Below, one piece after another: positions 46,570 through 56,400 of a stretch of DNA of 64,000 nucleotides. Positions within the stretch are counted from its first letter, which is position 1. Each line of letters begins with the position of its first letter. Source of the stretch: Ochrobactrum sp. RH2CCR150. GTDB lineage: Bacteria > Pseudomonadota > Alphaproteobacteria > Rhizobiales > Rhizobiaceae. The stretch spans positions 310,001 to 374,000 of the forward strand of contig JACGXE010000003.1 in the NCBI GenBank assembly GCA_014138095.1, written 5' to 3'. A model generated the notes under the pieces. The model saw only the letters and a list, made by a program, of their open reading frames with translations, did no database searches and was not told where the DNA came from. The translations under genes and the position numbers were made by a program.

Positions 46570-49026
46570 ATGGTAAGGCTTATCGGATATTTCTTCGGAA
46601 TCGGAACGGTGCTGATGCTTCTGGTGGCAGGCGGCGTTGCCCTTTACGTGGGAAACCTTTCCAAAGATTTGCCCGATTATGAAGTGCTCGCCAAGTACGA
46701 GCCCCCCGTGATGACCCGCGTTCATGCATCAGACGGTAGCCTTATGGCCGAGTTTGCGCGTGAACGCCGCATGTATCTGCCAATCCAGGCTGTGCCAAAC
46801 CGGGTCAAGGCTGCGTTTATCTCCGCTGAAGACAAGACCTTCTACGAACATCACGGTCTCGATTTCGGCGGTCTGGCACGCGCTGTTCTGACCAACGTCA
46901 AGAATATTGGCTCGGGTCGTCGTCCGATGGGCGCATCGACCATCACGCAGCAGGTGGCGAAGAACTTCCTCCTGTCTTCGACCCAGACCTATGACCGCAA
47001 GATTCGTGAAGCGATTCTGGCCATGCGCATCGAGCAGGCCTATTCCAAGGATCGCATTCTCGAGCTTTACCTGAACGAAATTTTCTTCGGCCTTGGCTCT
47101 TACGGTATCGCCAGCGCGGCTCTGACCTATTTTGACAAGTCGGTCGGTGAGCTGAACATCGCGGAGAGCGCTTATCTTGCCGCGTTGCCGAAAGGTCCGA
47201 ACAATTATCATCCCTTCCGTCAGCCCGCTCGCGCTATGGAGCGCCGAAACTGGGTAATCGATCGTATGGCCGAAAACGGCTACATCACGACGGCGGAAGC
47301 GGAAGACGCCAAGAAGCAGCCGCTCGGCGTCACCTCGCGTAGCGATACGCATTACGTCTTTGCCTCGGAATATTTCACCGAGGAAGTGCGTCGCCAGATC
47401 ATCCAGAAATACGGCGTCGATGCCCTTTATGAAGGCGGCCTGTCCGTCCGCACCACGCTGAACCCGACTTTGCAGGTTGAAGCGCGCAAGTCGCTGCAAT
47501 CGGCGCTGCTTCGCTATGATGAAGCGCGCGGCTGGCGCGGCCCGCTGAAAAACGTCGAACTCGGCAATGACTGGGGCACGGCGTTTGGCGACATGCAGTC
47601 CTATGCGGACGTTCCGGAATGGCAGCTTGCCATCGTGCTCAATGTTTCCGCTGCGGGTGCCGATATCGGCCTTCAGCCGCAAATTGAAGCGTCGGGATCG
47701 CGCAGCAAGGAACGCAAGCGCGCCTTTATCTCGGCCGACGACATGAAGTGGGCGATGCGCGTCACCAATATTGGCGGCAAGCGCAGCAGTGCGAAGTCGC
47801 CGGAAGGCGTGCTCAACACCGGCGACATCATTTATGTCGCGAAGGAAGGCAACGGCTTCAGGCTTCAGCAGCCGCCGAAGCTTGAAGGCGCACTCGTCGC
47901 GATGGACCCGCATACGGGTCGTGTTCTGTCGATGGTCGGCGGCTTCTCTTATGCGGAGTCCGAGTTCAACCGTGCCACGCAGGCCTATCGCCAGCCGGGT
48001 TCGTCGTTCAAGCCGTTCGTCTATTCGGCAGCGCTCGACAATGGTTACACACCGGCATCCGTGGTTCTCGACGGTCCGCTGGAAGTGAACCAGGGTGGTT
48101 CGCTCGGTGTATGGGCTCCGAAGAACTATTCCGGCAAGTTTGCCGGTCCGTCCACGCTCCGCTACGGTATCGAGCAGTCGCGTAACGTCATGACCGTGCG
48201 CCTGGCGCAGGACATGGGCATGAAGCTCGTCGCCGAATATGCCGAACGTTTCGGTGTTTACGACAAGATGCTGCCGGTTCTGTCGATGTCGCTCGGTGCG
48301 GGTGAAACCACGGTGCTGCGCATGGTGACGGCCTATTCCGTCATCGCCAATGGCGGCCAGAGCATCACGCCGTCGATGATCGACCGTATTCAGGACCGCT
48401 ACGGCAAGACCGTGTTCAAGCACGATGGACGCCAGTGCGAAGGCTGCAACGCGCAGGATTGGGCCAATCAGGAAGAACCGACCCTGATCGACAATCGCGA
48501 CCAGGTTCTGGATCCCATGACCGCCTATCAGATCACATCGATGATGGAAGGTGTTGTTCAGCGCGGTACGGCACAGATTTTGAAGAGCCTCGACCGTCCA
48601 CTGGCTGGCAAGACCGGTACGTCCAATGACGAAAAGGACGCATGGTTTGTCGGCTTTACGCCTGACCTCGTGGTTGGCGTCTTCATGGGTTACGACACGC
48701 CGGCATCGCTCGGACGCGGCGGCACCGGTGGTGGTCTTGCTGCCCCTGTTTTCAAGTCGTTCATGGAACAGGCACTGGTCGGTACGCCCAAGGTGGACTT
48801 CCGCGTGCCGGAAGGCATGACGCTGATTGCAATCAACCGTAAGACCGGCATGCGCACCAATGAAGGCGATCCGAACCTCATCATGGAAGCCTTTAAGCCG
48901 GGTACCGGTCCGTCGGACAGCTATTCGGTTATCGGTATGGATTCGTTCCGCGAAGGCTCGCCTGTCGCGCCGCAATCGCCGCAGGCGACGCGCGCGATCA
49001 GCTCCGGTTCCGGCGGACTTTACTGA
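46570..49026 (+). CDS. mrcA: Penicillin-binding protein 1A
   Basis: An 818-residue bifunctional peptidoglycan synthase. Membrane anchor (about 5-28); GT51 transglycosylase domain with EDKTFYEHHGLD (catalytic Glu) and GASTITQQVAKNFLL; an OB-like insert; transpeptidase domain with SxxK at S478-K481 (PGSSFKPFVY), SRN around 540 and KTG at 681-683. Polymerises glycan and cross-links stems. Lies 232 bp after the amidase. A weak hairpin AAAGGG/CCCTTT (49034-49050) follows the stop. Confidence 0.95.
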   Translation: MVRLIGYFFGIGTVLMLLVAGGVALYVGNLSKDLPDYEVLAKYEPPVMTRVHASDGSLMAEFARERRMYLPIQAVPNRVKAAFISAEDKTFYEHHGLDFGGLARAVLTNVKNIGSGRRPMGASTITQQVAKNFLLSSTQTYDRKIREAILAMRIEQAYSKDRILELYLNEIFFGLGSYGIASAALTYFDKSVGELNIAESAYLAALPKGPNNYHPFRQPARAMERRNWVIDRMAENGYITTAEAEDAKKQPLGVTSRSDTHYVFASEYFTEEVRRQIIQKYGVDALYEGGLSVRTTLNPTLQVEARKSLQSALLRYDEARGWRGPLKNVELGNDWGTAFGDMQSYADVPEWQLAIVLNVSAAGADIGLQPQIEASGSRSKERKRAFISADDMKWAMRVTNIGGKRSSAKSPEGVLNTGDIIYVAKEGNGFRLQQPPKLEGALVAMDPHTGRVLSMVGGFSYAESEFNRATQAYRQPGSSFKPFVYSAALDNGYTPASVVLDGPLEVNQGGSLGVWAPKNYSGKFAGPSTLRYGIEQSRNVMTVRLAQDMGMKLVAEYAERFGVYDKMLPVLSMSLGAGETTVLRMVTAYSVIANGGQSITPSMIDRIQDRYGKTVFKHDGRQCEGCNAQDWANQEEPTLIDNRDQVLDPMTAYQITSMMEGVVQRGTAQILKSLDRPLAGKTGTSNDEKDAWFVGFTPDLVVGVFMGYDTPASLGRGGTGGGLAAPVFKSFMEQALVGTPKVDFRVPEGMTLIAINRKTGMRTNEGDPNLIMEAFKPGTGPSDSYSVIGMDSFREGSPVAPQSPQATRAISSGSGGLY

Positions 49027-49181
49027 TTGGAATAAAGGGCTTTTCCCTTTACACGGCAGGGCGTCGTCACTATGGTCCGCGGCGCTTGGACAGACTGTCC
49101 GATGCTGGAAATGACAAGCCGGACTTTGTGTTCGGCTTGGTTTCCCACTCAAATACGAATTATTGAAGGAACGATTTGCCC

Positions 49182-50310
49182 ATGCGCGCGGAAATCGAGA
49201 CGCTGGTTGACGAAATCAAGCAGGCCATAAGCCTGCTGAGGAGGCATCTTTGACTGGGATCAGGCGATAAAACGTCTCGGCTATCTCAACCAGAGAGCCG
49301 AAGATCCCACACTTTGGAATGATGCCCAGGAAGCCCAGAAGCTGATGCGTGAGCGCCAGCAGCTGGAAGACAGCATTAACGGCATCAATCAGCTTACCCA
49401 GACATTGAACGACAGCATCGAGCTCATCGCCATGGGTGAAGAGGAAGGCGACAAGTCGATCATCGAAGACGCGGAAAAGACTATCCGCGAACTCAAGGTC
49501 GAGATCGATCGCCGCCAGATCGACATGCTTCTGTCGGGCGAAGCTGATGCGAACGACACCTATGTCGAAGTGCATGCCGGCGCCGGCGGTACGGAAAGCC
49601 AGGACTGGGCGTCCATGCTGCTGCGTATGTATACGCGCTGGGCGGAACGCAACGGCCGCAAGGTCGAGGTGATGGAAGTGCACGATGGCGATGAAGCGGG
49701 CATCAAGTCCGCGACCATTCTCGTCAAGGGGCACAACTCATACGGCATGATGAAAACCGAATCAGGCGTTCATCGTCTGGTCCGCATCTCGCCCTATGAC
49801 TCCAACGCCCGCCGCCACACGTCTTTCGCCAGCATCTGGGTCTACCCCGTGATCGATGACAACATCGATGTGCAGGTGACGGAAGCAGATGTTCGCATCG
49901 ATACCTATCGTGCATCAGGTGCCGGTGGTCAGCACGTTAACACGACCGACTCCGCTGTGCGTATCACGCATATCGCGACCGGTATTGTGGTGCAGTGTCA
50001 GGCGGAACGTTCGCAGCACAAGAACCGTGAAAAAGCATGGTCCATGTTGCGTGCGCGTTTGTACGAGGAAGAGCTGAAGAAGCGCGAAGAAGCGACCGAC
50101 GCAGCCAATGCCACCAAGACCGATATCGGCTGGGGTCACCAGATTCGTTCTTACGTTCTGCAACCATACCAGTTGGTGAAAGATCTGCGCACCGGCGTGG
50201 AAAGCACCAATCCGCAGGAAGTACTGGACGGCGCGGTTACGCCTTTCATGGAAGCAGCACTTGCCCATCGCATTCAGGGCGGTGGCGAGATGATCGACGA
50301 TATCGACTGA
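49182..50310 (+). CDS. prfB: Peptide chain release factor 2, with programmed +1 frameshift
   Basis: Translation starts at ATG 49182 and reads 23 codons to CTT (49248-49250), then meets TGA (49251-49253). A +1 shift skips T49251 and continues GAC TGG GAT to the stop at 50310, giving 375 residues. The remaining frame carries the RF2 body with the GGQ motif (GAGGQHVNTTDSAVRITH) and the SPF-region equivalent. RF2 reads UGA and UAA. The in-frame UGA gives autoregulation: low RF2 favours the shift. This is a normal prfB, not a pseudogene. Confidence 0.94.
49239..49254 (+). promoter_or_regulatory. prfB frameshift site
   Basis: AGGAGG-CAT-CTT-TGA-C: an internal Shine-Dalgarno-like AGGAGG three bases before the CTT slippery codon and the TGA stop, then C. 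Same layout as the E. coli RF2 site, with AGGAGG in place of AGGGGG and CAT in place of TAT. Confidence 0.95.
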
Positions 50311-50336
50311 TATCGCTTCCAAATCTGCGAATAATG

Positions 50337-50364
50337 AAAAACCCGGCCTCAGCGCCGGGTTTTT
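50337..50364. terminator. Bidirectional terminator between prfB and the M23 gene
   Basis: AAAAACCCGGC and GCCGGGTTTTT, an 11-bp stem with a 6-nt loop, between convergent genes. Confidence 0.93.
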
Positions 50365-50374
50365 ATTTCTGCAG

Positions 50375-51718
50375 TTACAGCAACGGCTCTATCTGTTTGC
50401 CAGCCTTGAGAAAATTGACTGGGTTTACCGGGCGACCATTTTCGCGCACTTCATAATGAAGGTGACTGCCGGTCGAGCGCCCGGTGCTGCCCGCCTGTCC
50501 GACGACCGCGCCACGAGCAATTTTCTGGCCGTCATGGACCAGAACCTGTGAGAGATGCGCGAAGCGGGTGGCAAAGCCATTGCCGTGGTCGATCTCGACC
50601 ATATTGCCATAGCCGCCGAAGCGTCCGGCTTTCGTGATCGTTCCTGCCGCCGTGGCTCTCACCGTTTGGCCGTAGGCCGCACGGAAATCGATGCCCGAAT
50701 GAAAGGCTGCGCTTCCGAAAAACGGATCGCTGCGATATCCGAACAGGCTCGTTACCGGCATGCCGGGGGCAGGGTTTGCCAGCGGCATCGCCCTGATCTG
50801 TTTGCGAACACTGTCGAGCCGCTCGAGCGCGCTGTCGAGATTGCGGATCTGCATGTCGAAATCATTGATGACTGTGCCCGGCGCTGAAATGGGGATCAGC
50901 GGACCACCCATAGCGGAACGCGCGCTGTCTGACGTTTCAATGCGCAGACCGGCGGAATTCAACGTATCGACGATAGAGTCTGCTTTTTCAGAAGCTGCAT
51001 CGGCCAGATTGCGCACCTTGCCGTTCTGTTCGCTTTCGATGCGATGCAGGGTCTGGTTGATGGTAGCGAGCAGCTTGTCAGAAGTTTCGATTGTAGATTC
51101 ACCCGACATGCCACCTGCCAGACGCAAGCCCAGCGGTCCTGCATCTGCACGACGCTCCGGCTTTACGTTCTTGGGAACAGGGCCGGTGATGATCGGATCG
51201 ATTCCGGGGAAATCCCGTCCGCCAATCGCTTCATCCGGGATCAGCTGGCTGTGTTCTTCAACGAAGGGTGCGGCCTGTGTCGGCATATCCGGCATTGGCT
51301 GCAACTTCGATGCTCGTTCCAGCAAAGGCGCAAGTTTGCCGTCGCGCGCACTCAGTGTCTGTTGGCGCTGCATCAGTTCGGCAAGCTTGTTTTCCATGAC
51401 CTGCTGATCGAGCATCTGGCGGCTGGTGATACGGTCGACTTCCGTGCGCAGCAAGGAAATGCGGTCTTCATAAAGCTGCTGATTGCGAGCCTGCCGCGCA
51501 ATGCCCGAACTGATCAGATCGTCGCGCAGCACAAGATAGGCGGTTGAACCGAGATAGGCGGCCGAAAGCGCCAGAAACGCCGCTCCGCCTGCGATGGCCA
51601 TCCATGGGCGAAAGGTAAAATGGCTGATTTTCTCGCCGCGAGCGATAATGACGACAGGCGGCTCCTTGCGTTCGCCGAAGACCGTCTTTCCCGTTGTTTT
51701 CGCCCGCTTATTTGTCAT
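50375..51718 (-). CDS. Membrane-anchored M23 (LytM) endopeptidase
   Basis: A 447-residue protein: membrane helix (about 38-63), coiled coil (about 70-125; DRISLLRTEVDRITSRQMLD), disordered middle, second coiled segment, and C-terminal M23 domain (about 325-435). Zinc ligands are intact: AFHSGIDFR supplies H and D, and HLHYEVRENGRPVNP supplies HxH. It should cut peptide cross-links in the periplasm, unlike the degenerate LytM protein at 18545. Domain order resembles MepM/ShyA-like and Caulobacter LdpF-like proteins with coiled coils. Confidence 0.9.
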   Translation of the reverse strand: MTNKRAKTTGKTVFGERKEPPVVIIARGEKISHFTFRPWMAIAGGAAFLALSAAYLGSTAYLVLRDDLISSGIARQARNQQLYEDRISLLRTEVDRITSRQMLDQQVMENKLAELMQRQQTLSARDGKLAPLLERASKLQPMPDMPTQAAPFVEEHSQLIPDEAIGGRDFPGIDPIITGPVPKNVKPERRADAGPLGLRLAGGMSGESTIETSDKLLATINQTLHRIESEQNGKVRNLADAASEKADSIVDTLNSAGLRIETSDSARSAMGGPLIPISAPGTVINDFDMQIRNLDSALERLDSVRKQIRAMPLANPAPGMPVTSLFGYRSDPFFGSAAFHSGIDFRAAYGQTVRATAAGTITKAGRFGGYGNMVEIDHGNGFATRFAHLSQVLVHDGQKIARGAVVGQAGSTGRSTGSHLHYEVRENGRPVNPVNFLKAGKQIEPLL

Positions 51719-51907
51719 GGCACCCGCATGCCCCTCAGTAGCGCGGTCCGGAACCTGAATTCAGCTGGTGAATGAAGGTAAGGACCGCAGAAGTTTGGCG
51801 GAACGTTTCAGAAAACGCACCGATTCCCTAAGTTTGATTACAACTTATTAGGGTTAACAAAGCTTTGCATTTGTGGCTTGCGCCAGCCATGCGGGCCAGA
51901 AATGGCC

Positions 51908-52735
51908 TCAGATCGAAACTGGAGACAAAGTGCGATAGAAGGACGGCGTCAGACCGGCTTCGGCACGCGCCAGATCGTTGAATGGCGGCTTGAGATCGCC
52001 TCGGAAATTCGTGCGCACCAGTTCCTGAAAGCGGGCGACAGGGTCGATGCGATTGCGAGCGCAGAAAAAGCGAAACCATTTTGCTCCCACAGCCACATGG
52101 GTCTTCTCATCATTGTAGATGACATCCAATATCGCTGCCGTTTTGTGGTCGCCGGTTTCGATCATCTTTTCCAGAAGTGAAGGCGTTAAATCGAGACCGC
52201 GCGCTTCCAGTATGAGCGGCACCACGGCAAGCCGTGCCTCCAGATCGTTACGCGTCTGGTGTGCCGACTGCCACAACCCGTCATGGGCGGGCATGTCACC
52301 ATAATCCGCGCCAAGGTCGTTCAGGCGATTGCGCAACAGGGTGAAATGGCGAGCCTCGTCATCGGCGACCTTCATCCAGCCATCGAAAAAGCTGCGCGGA
52401 ATGGGTTTGGCCGCAAAGCGCGCCACGATATCGAGCGCCAGATCAATAGCATTCAGCTCAATATGGGCGAGCGCGTGCATGAGCGCGATACGGCCGTGTT
52501 CTGAGTGCAACGAGCGCTTCTTCATCATACGCGGCGGCACAAGTTTGGGCTTGGCTGGTCGCCCCGGGCGATCCGGCAAGGGCGGGTCAAGCGGGCTACG
52601 CACTGAAAGGGTACGCCCGAACCAGCGTGCAGCTGTCTCGCGCGTGAGGCGTACTTTTTCGTTCAGATCCGCCGAGGCAATGGCACGAATGGCATTGCCT
52701 CGCAGTGTTTGTTCGGGTGATTTTGTCTCGCACAT
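51908..52735 (-). CDS. DUF455 ferritin-like protein
   Basis: A 275-residue protein of the DUF455 ferritin-like family. Di-iron type motifs: SEHGRIALMHALAHIELNAI (E and ExxH-like), DDEARHFTLL (ExxH) and YNDEKTHVAVGAKWF (ExxH). Starts 17 bp after the bcp stop on the same strand, so the two are likely co-transcribed. Possible roles are iron-dependent oxidation or tRNA/sulfur metabolism; none can be read from the sequence. Confidence 0.8.
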   Translation of the reverse strand: MCETKSPEQTLRGNAIRAIASADLNEKVRLTRETAARWFGRTLSVRSPLDPPLPDRPGRPAKPKLVPPRMMKKRSLHSEHGRIALMHALAHIELNAIDLALDIVARFAAKPIPRSFFDGWMKVADDEARHFTLLRNRLNDLGADYGDMPAHDGLWQSAHQTRNDLEARLAVVPLILEARGLDLTPSLLEKMIETGDHKTAAILDVIYNDEKTHVAVGAKWFRFFCARNRIDPVARFQELVRTNFRGDLKPPFNDLARAEAGLTPSFYRTLSPVSI

Positions 52736-52752
52736 CTGAAACAGAAACCGCT

Positions 52753-53229
52753 TTAAAGCGCACGCGCCGCTTCGAGCACCTCTTCAGCGTGACCGGCAAC
52801 TTTCACCTTGTTCCAGACACGCGCGATACGACCGGCAGCATCGATCAGAAAGGTCGTGCGTTCGACGCCCATATATTTGCGGCCATACATGCTTTTCTCG
52901 ACCCATACGCCGTAGGCTTCAAGCGCGGTACGCTCTTCGTCTGCAACGAGATCGACGGTCAGCTCATGCTTTTTGCGAAACTTGGCATGTTTCGCGGCGC
53001 TGTCAGGCGACAGGCCGATTACCCGCGCACCGATTTTATCGAATTCAGGCTTCAATTGCGAAAAGGCAATCGCTTCCTTGGTGCAGCCGGACGTGTCATC
53101 CTTGGGGTAGAAATAGAGGACAACAGGCTTGCCTTTCAGCGATGACAGGGTGAGTTGGTCGCCGCCCGAAAGTCCATCTGACGGCAAGCTGAAATCCGGT
53201 GCCGTTTCGCCAACTTGGGGATGAGCCAT
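52753..53229 (-). CDS. bcp: Thioredoxin-dependent peroxiredoxin, Bcp/PrxQ type
   Basis: A 158-residue AhpC/TSA-fold protein. Peroxidatic Cys is C49 in YPKDDTSGCTKEAIAF. The usual resolving Cys five residues later (GCTxEAC in E. coli Bcp) is Ile/Ala here, and the protein has no other cysteine, so it is a one-Cys type needing an external thiol. Reduces organic hydroperoxides and H2O2. Followed by the ferritin-like gene. Confidence 0.92.
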   Translation of the reverse strand: MAHPQVGETAPDFSLPSDGLSGGDQLTLSSLKGKPVVLYFYPKDDTSGCTKEAIAFSQLKPEFDKIGARVIGLSPDSAAKHAKFRKKHELTVDLVADEERTALEAYGVWVEKSMYGRKYMGVERTTFLIDAAGRIARVWNKVKVAGHAEEVLEAARAL

Positions 53230-53418
53230 ATCTGTGCCTTTCTTTTATGGATTAGCATGGAAATCACCTGTTACAGTCCGAGCTATCGCATTCGAGTGAC
53301 GCTTGTGCAACCATGGAAACCGCATCGTTTTGCAGATTGGCAAAATGTCGGAGAATGGACGCAAGCTTGAACCGCAAGCACCGCATCAGATGGAAAGGGT
53401 GAGTAAAATCAATTCCAT

Positions 53419-53454
53419 ACGATTGTTTCATGATTCACTTTATGAAACAATCGT
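53419..53454. promoter_or_regulatory. Perfect 13-bp inverted repeat upstream of the YhdP-like gene
   Basis: ACGATTGTTTCAT (53419-53431) and ATGAAACAATCGT (53442-53454), perfect complements with a 10-bp spacer that includes a GATTC site. Ends 31 bases before the start codon in the bcp divergent gap. Operator or leader hairpin. Confidence 0.55.
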
Positions 53455-53485
53455 CGATTGCAGCACTTGATATCTGGCTGGGTTA

Positions 53486-56400
53486 TTGACAGAGAAACCG
53501 AAACGAATCCGCTTCAGCAAGCGGGAAATGGACAGAATCGAGCGTCTGGCCGCTGACGGCACGGATGGTCTCGCAGACAGCCCGTTGCGTCCGCGGCGGT
53601 CTTTTATTTCGCGTTGTTCCCATGCTTTCGTTTCGATCTGCATTCTGCTTGTTCTCATCGGCGGTGCTGGTTTTCTCGTTCTTCGCGGCGGCGTGGATAG
53701 TGAGCTTTTGCGCAATGAGGCGCAGAAAGCCCTGATCGGCGTTCTGGGCGATGGCGCTACAGCATCGATTGGCAGCGCCGCACTATCGCTTGATCAGGAC
53801 AGCCATGTTGCCATGGAAGCGCGCGACGTTTCCGTGACTGACCCCAGGCAAGGCGTTGAAATAAAAGGCATTCGATCTGTGCGCCTTGGGCTGTCGCCTC
53901 TGCCGCTGCTGACTGGCTCGGTTCGCGTGGCGCAGCTTGAAGTCGAGGGTGTGACCTTTGATATGCCGGAGGCGAAGGGCGACGGTTTCTGGAAATCCCT
54001 GCCTTATGATGAGCGCGGCATCGTCGATTTCGACGCGGTGTCCGAACAGATTTTTGCGGCCATGCGCAGGAGTGTGGAGCTTTTGCACCAGCAGGACACG
54101 CGCGCCATCGGCATTTTCAACAGCACGATCCGCTTTAAGGCGGGCGATGCGCAACAGTCTATCGATATTCAAAGCGCGCGACTGGTCGAAGATCAGGGAA
54201 AGATCGCCATCAAGGGCGACCTGACCTGGCAGGGCGAGAGGATAGCGATCGACGGCAAGATTGATCGCAATGTGGCGGATAACAGCCTTCAAGGCTTCAC
54301 GCTCAATATCAACGATATTCCGGTGAAACTGGGCTCGCCGCCTGAAGTAACGCCTGTCATGGCGAATAACCGGATCAATCCGGCCCATTTTGAGCTGGAC
54401 GGGCAGGCCAAAGTCACGCTTTCCGGCACAGCGGCTACAGCCGATCAGCCGGAGCGTCTCGGCGTTGATCTGGGCGTTGATGGCATCGACATGCAGATGG
54501 GGCGGGTTGACGATATTCGCGGTCTCGCACTCTTGAGCCTTGAACATAAGGTTGGCAGTCGCAAGATCGAGATCAAGCGATCGCAACTGCAACTGGGCGG
54601 TCTGCAGGCGCAGTTCAATGGCGCGTTCGGACCGGAGCCGGAGGATGCGGGTAATCAGGACGGCCCAGCCTATCGTTTCGAGGTGCTGACCAGTTCTGCT
54701 ACCAGCATGCCAGCGGAATCGACCGATCCGCCGCTGTCCTTTGCGACGCGCATATCCGGTCGTTTTCTGGCGGACCAGTTGCGTGTTCAGTTTGCCAATC
54801 TCGATGTGAAGACCGAAAAGGGTCAGCTTTACGGGCAGGGCAGCATGGCGTTCGGCAAGGGCTCGCCTGAAATGATTTTTATGCTGCGCATCCCGACAAT
54901 GCCAGCGGCCGATGCCAAGCATCTCTGGCCAATTGATGTGGCCGATGGTGCACGCGAATGGGTATTGAAGAACCTCTACGGTGGTACGCTGAAGGACAGC
55001 CAGATTGACATTTCGCTCGCTGCCGGGCGTTTCAACGGTCCGGGTCTGCCGCCACCGCTCACAGGCGATGAAATCAAAGGCGATTTCAAAGTATTCGACA
55101 CGCGTCTGGACGTTGTTGGTGAATTGCCGCCGGTCCGTGAAGCGGATGGTGTGATTACGGTTCGTGGCGCGCATACAACGATCAAACTCCCCAAAGGCGT
55201 CGTCTATACAGCGGACAACAGACGAGCGGATGTTTCCAACGGGACACTGATCATTCCGTGGGGCCCGCAGCGCCCGGTCATTTCCGATCTCGATATCACC
55301 GTTTCGGGCGATGCATCAGCCATTGCCGAGATAGCTGGTAAAAAACCGATCGACGTGTTGAAAAACGTGCCGTTCCTGCCGGAAGATGTCTCAGGCGATG
55401 TCAAGGCGCAGGTTAAGGTGAGCTTCGCCGTGTCGAAAGACCCGCCGCCCGGTACCTTGAAATGGAATGCCGATATTGGCTTCACTAATCTGGATATTGC
55501 AAAGCCGGTGGGCGGCTCGAATGTCACCAATGCCACGGGCACGATCAAAGTCGACCAGACAGCCGCCGTTATCACCGCCGATGCAAAACTTGACGGCGTA
55601 CCCGGCAAGGTGACCATGACCGAGCCGGTTAATCTGTCCGGCCCGGCCAAACGGGATCAGAAGATCAGGCTGGAAATCGACGACAAAACCCGCAATGCGG
55701 TGTTTCCGGGGTTGAACACCGTCTTTTCAGGGCCGATGTCGGTTGATCTAGGCATGGCGGACGGCGGAAAACGCCACGTCACTGCCGACCTTGGCAAGAC
55801 ACAGGTGGACCTGTCGTGGCTCGGATGGCGCAAGGGGGCTGGCGTCCCCGCCAAGGCCACCTTCGATTTCGCGCAGAGCCCGGACGACAAGAGCAAGATC
55901 GATATCACCAATCTGGTCTTTAATGGTGATGCATTCGGGGTGAAGGGCAATCTGTCGATTGCCAAGGGTGACTTCCAGTCAGCAGATTTCAGCGAATTGC
56001 GTCTTAACCGGAATGATGATCTGTCCGTCAAGGCCACAAAGGGCGCCAATGGCTACCGCGTTACTGTGCGCGGATCGCAATTCGATGCGCGCGCCTTGAT
56101 CAAGCAGGCGTCGGATCTGGGCGGCAAAGGGAGCAGCGGCAAAAGCAAGGGCCCCCGTGTTGTCGTGAGCGCGCAGGTTGATGAAGTCAGCGGCTTTAAC
56201 GGCGAATCCTTGCGCAATGTCGCCATTTCCTATGAGAGCTCCGGCAATCGCATTGCCGGTGTGTCCGTCAATGCCCAGACCGTATCCGGCCAGTCATTCG
56301 TCGCCACCAACAATGATCAGGGCGATGCCCGTTCGATCTCGCTCCAGTCCAACGACGCAGGCGCGGTGCTGCGCTTCTTCGACTTCTACGACAAGATGCG

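Noticed and set aside
46729-49152. 807-codon open frame antisense to mrcA
   Set aside because: Same reason: opposite strand of an intact PBP1A with all catalytic motifs.
49182-49253. prfB as a frameshifted pseudogene
   Set aside because: The shift is the known programmed RF2 site: SD-like AGGAGG, CTT TGA C, and an intact body downstream.
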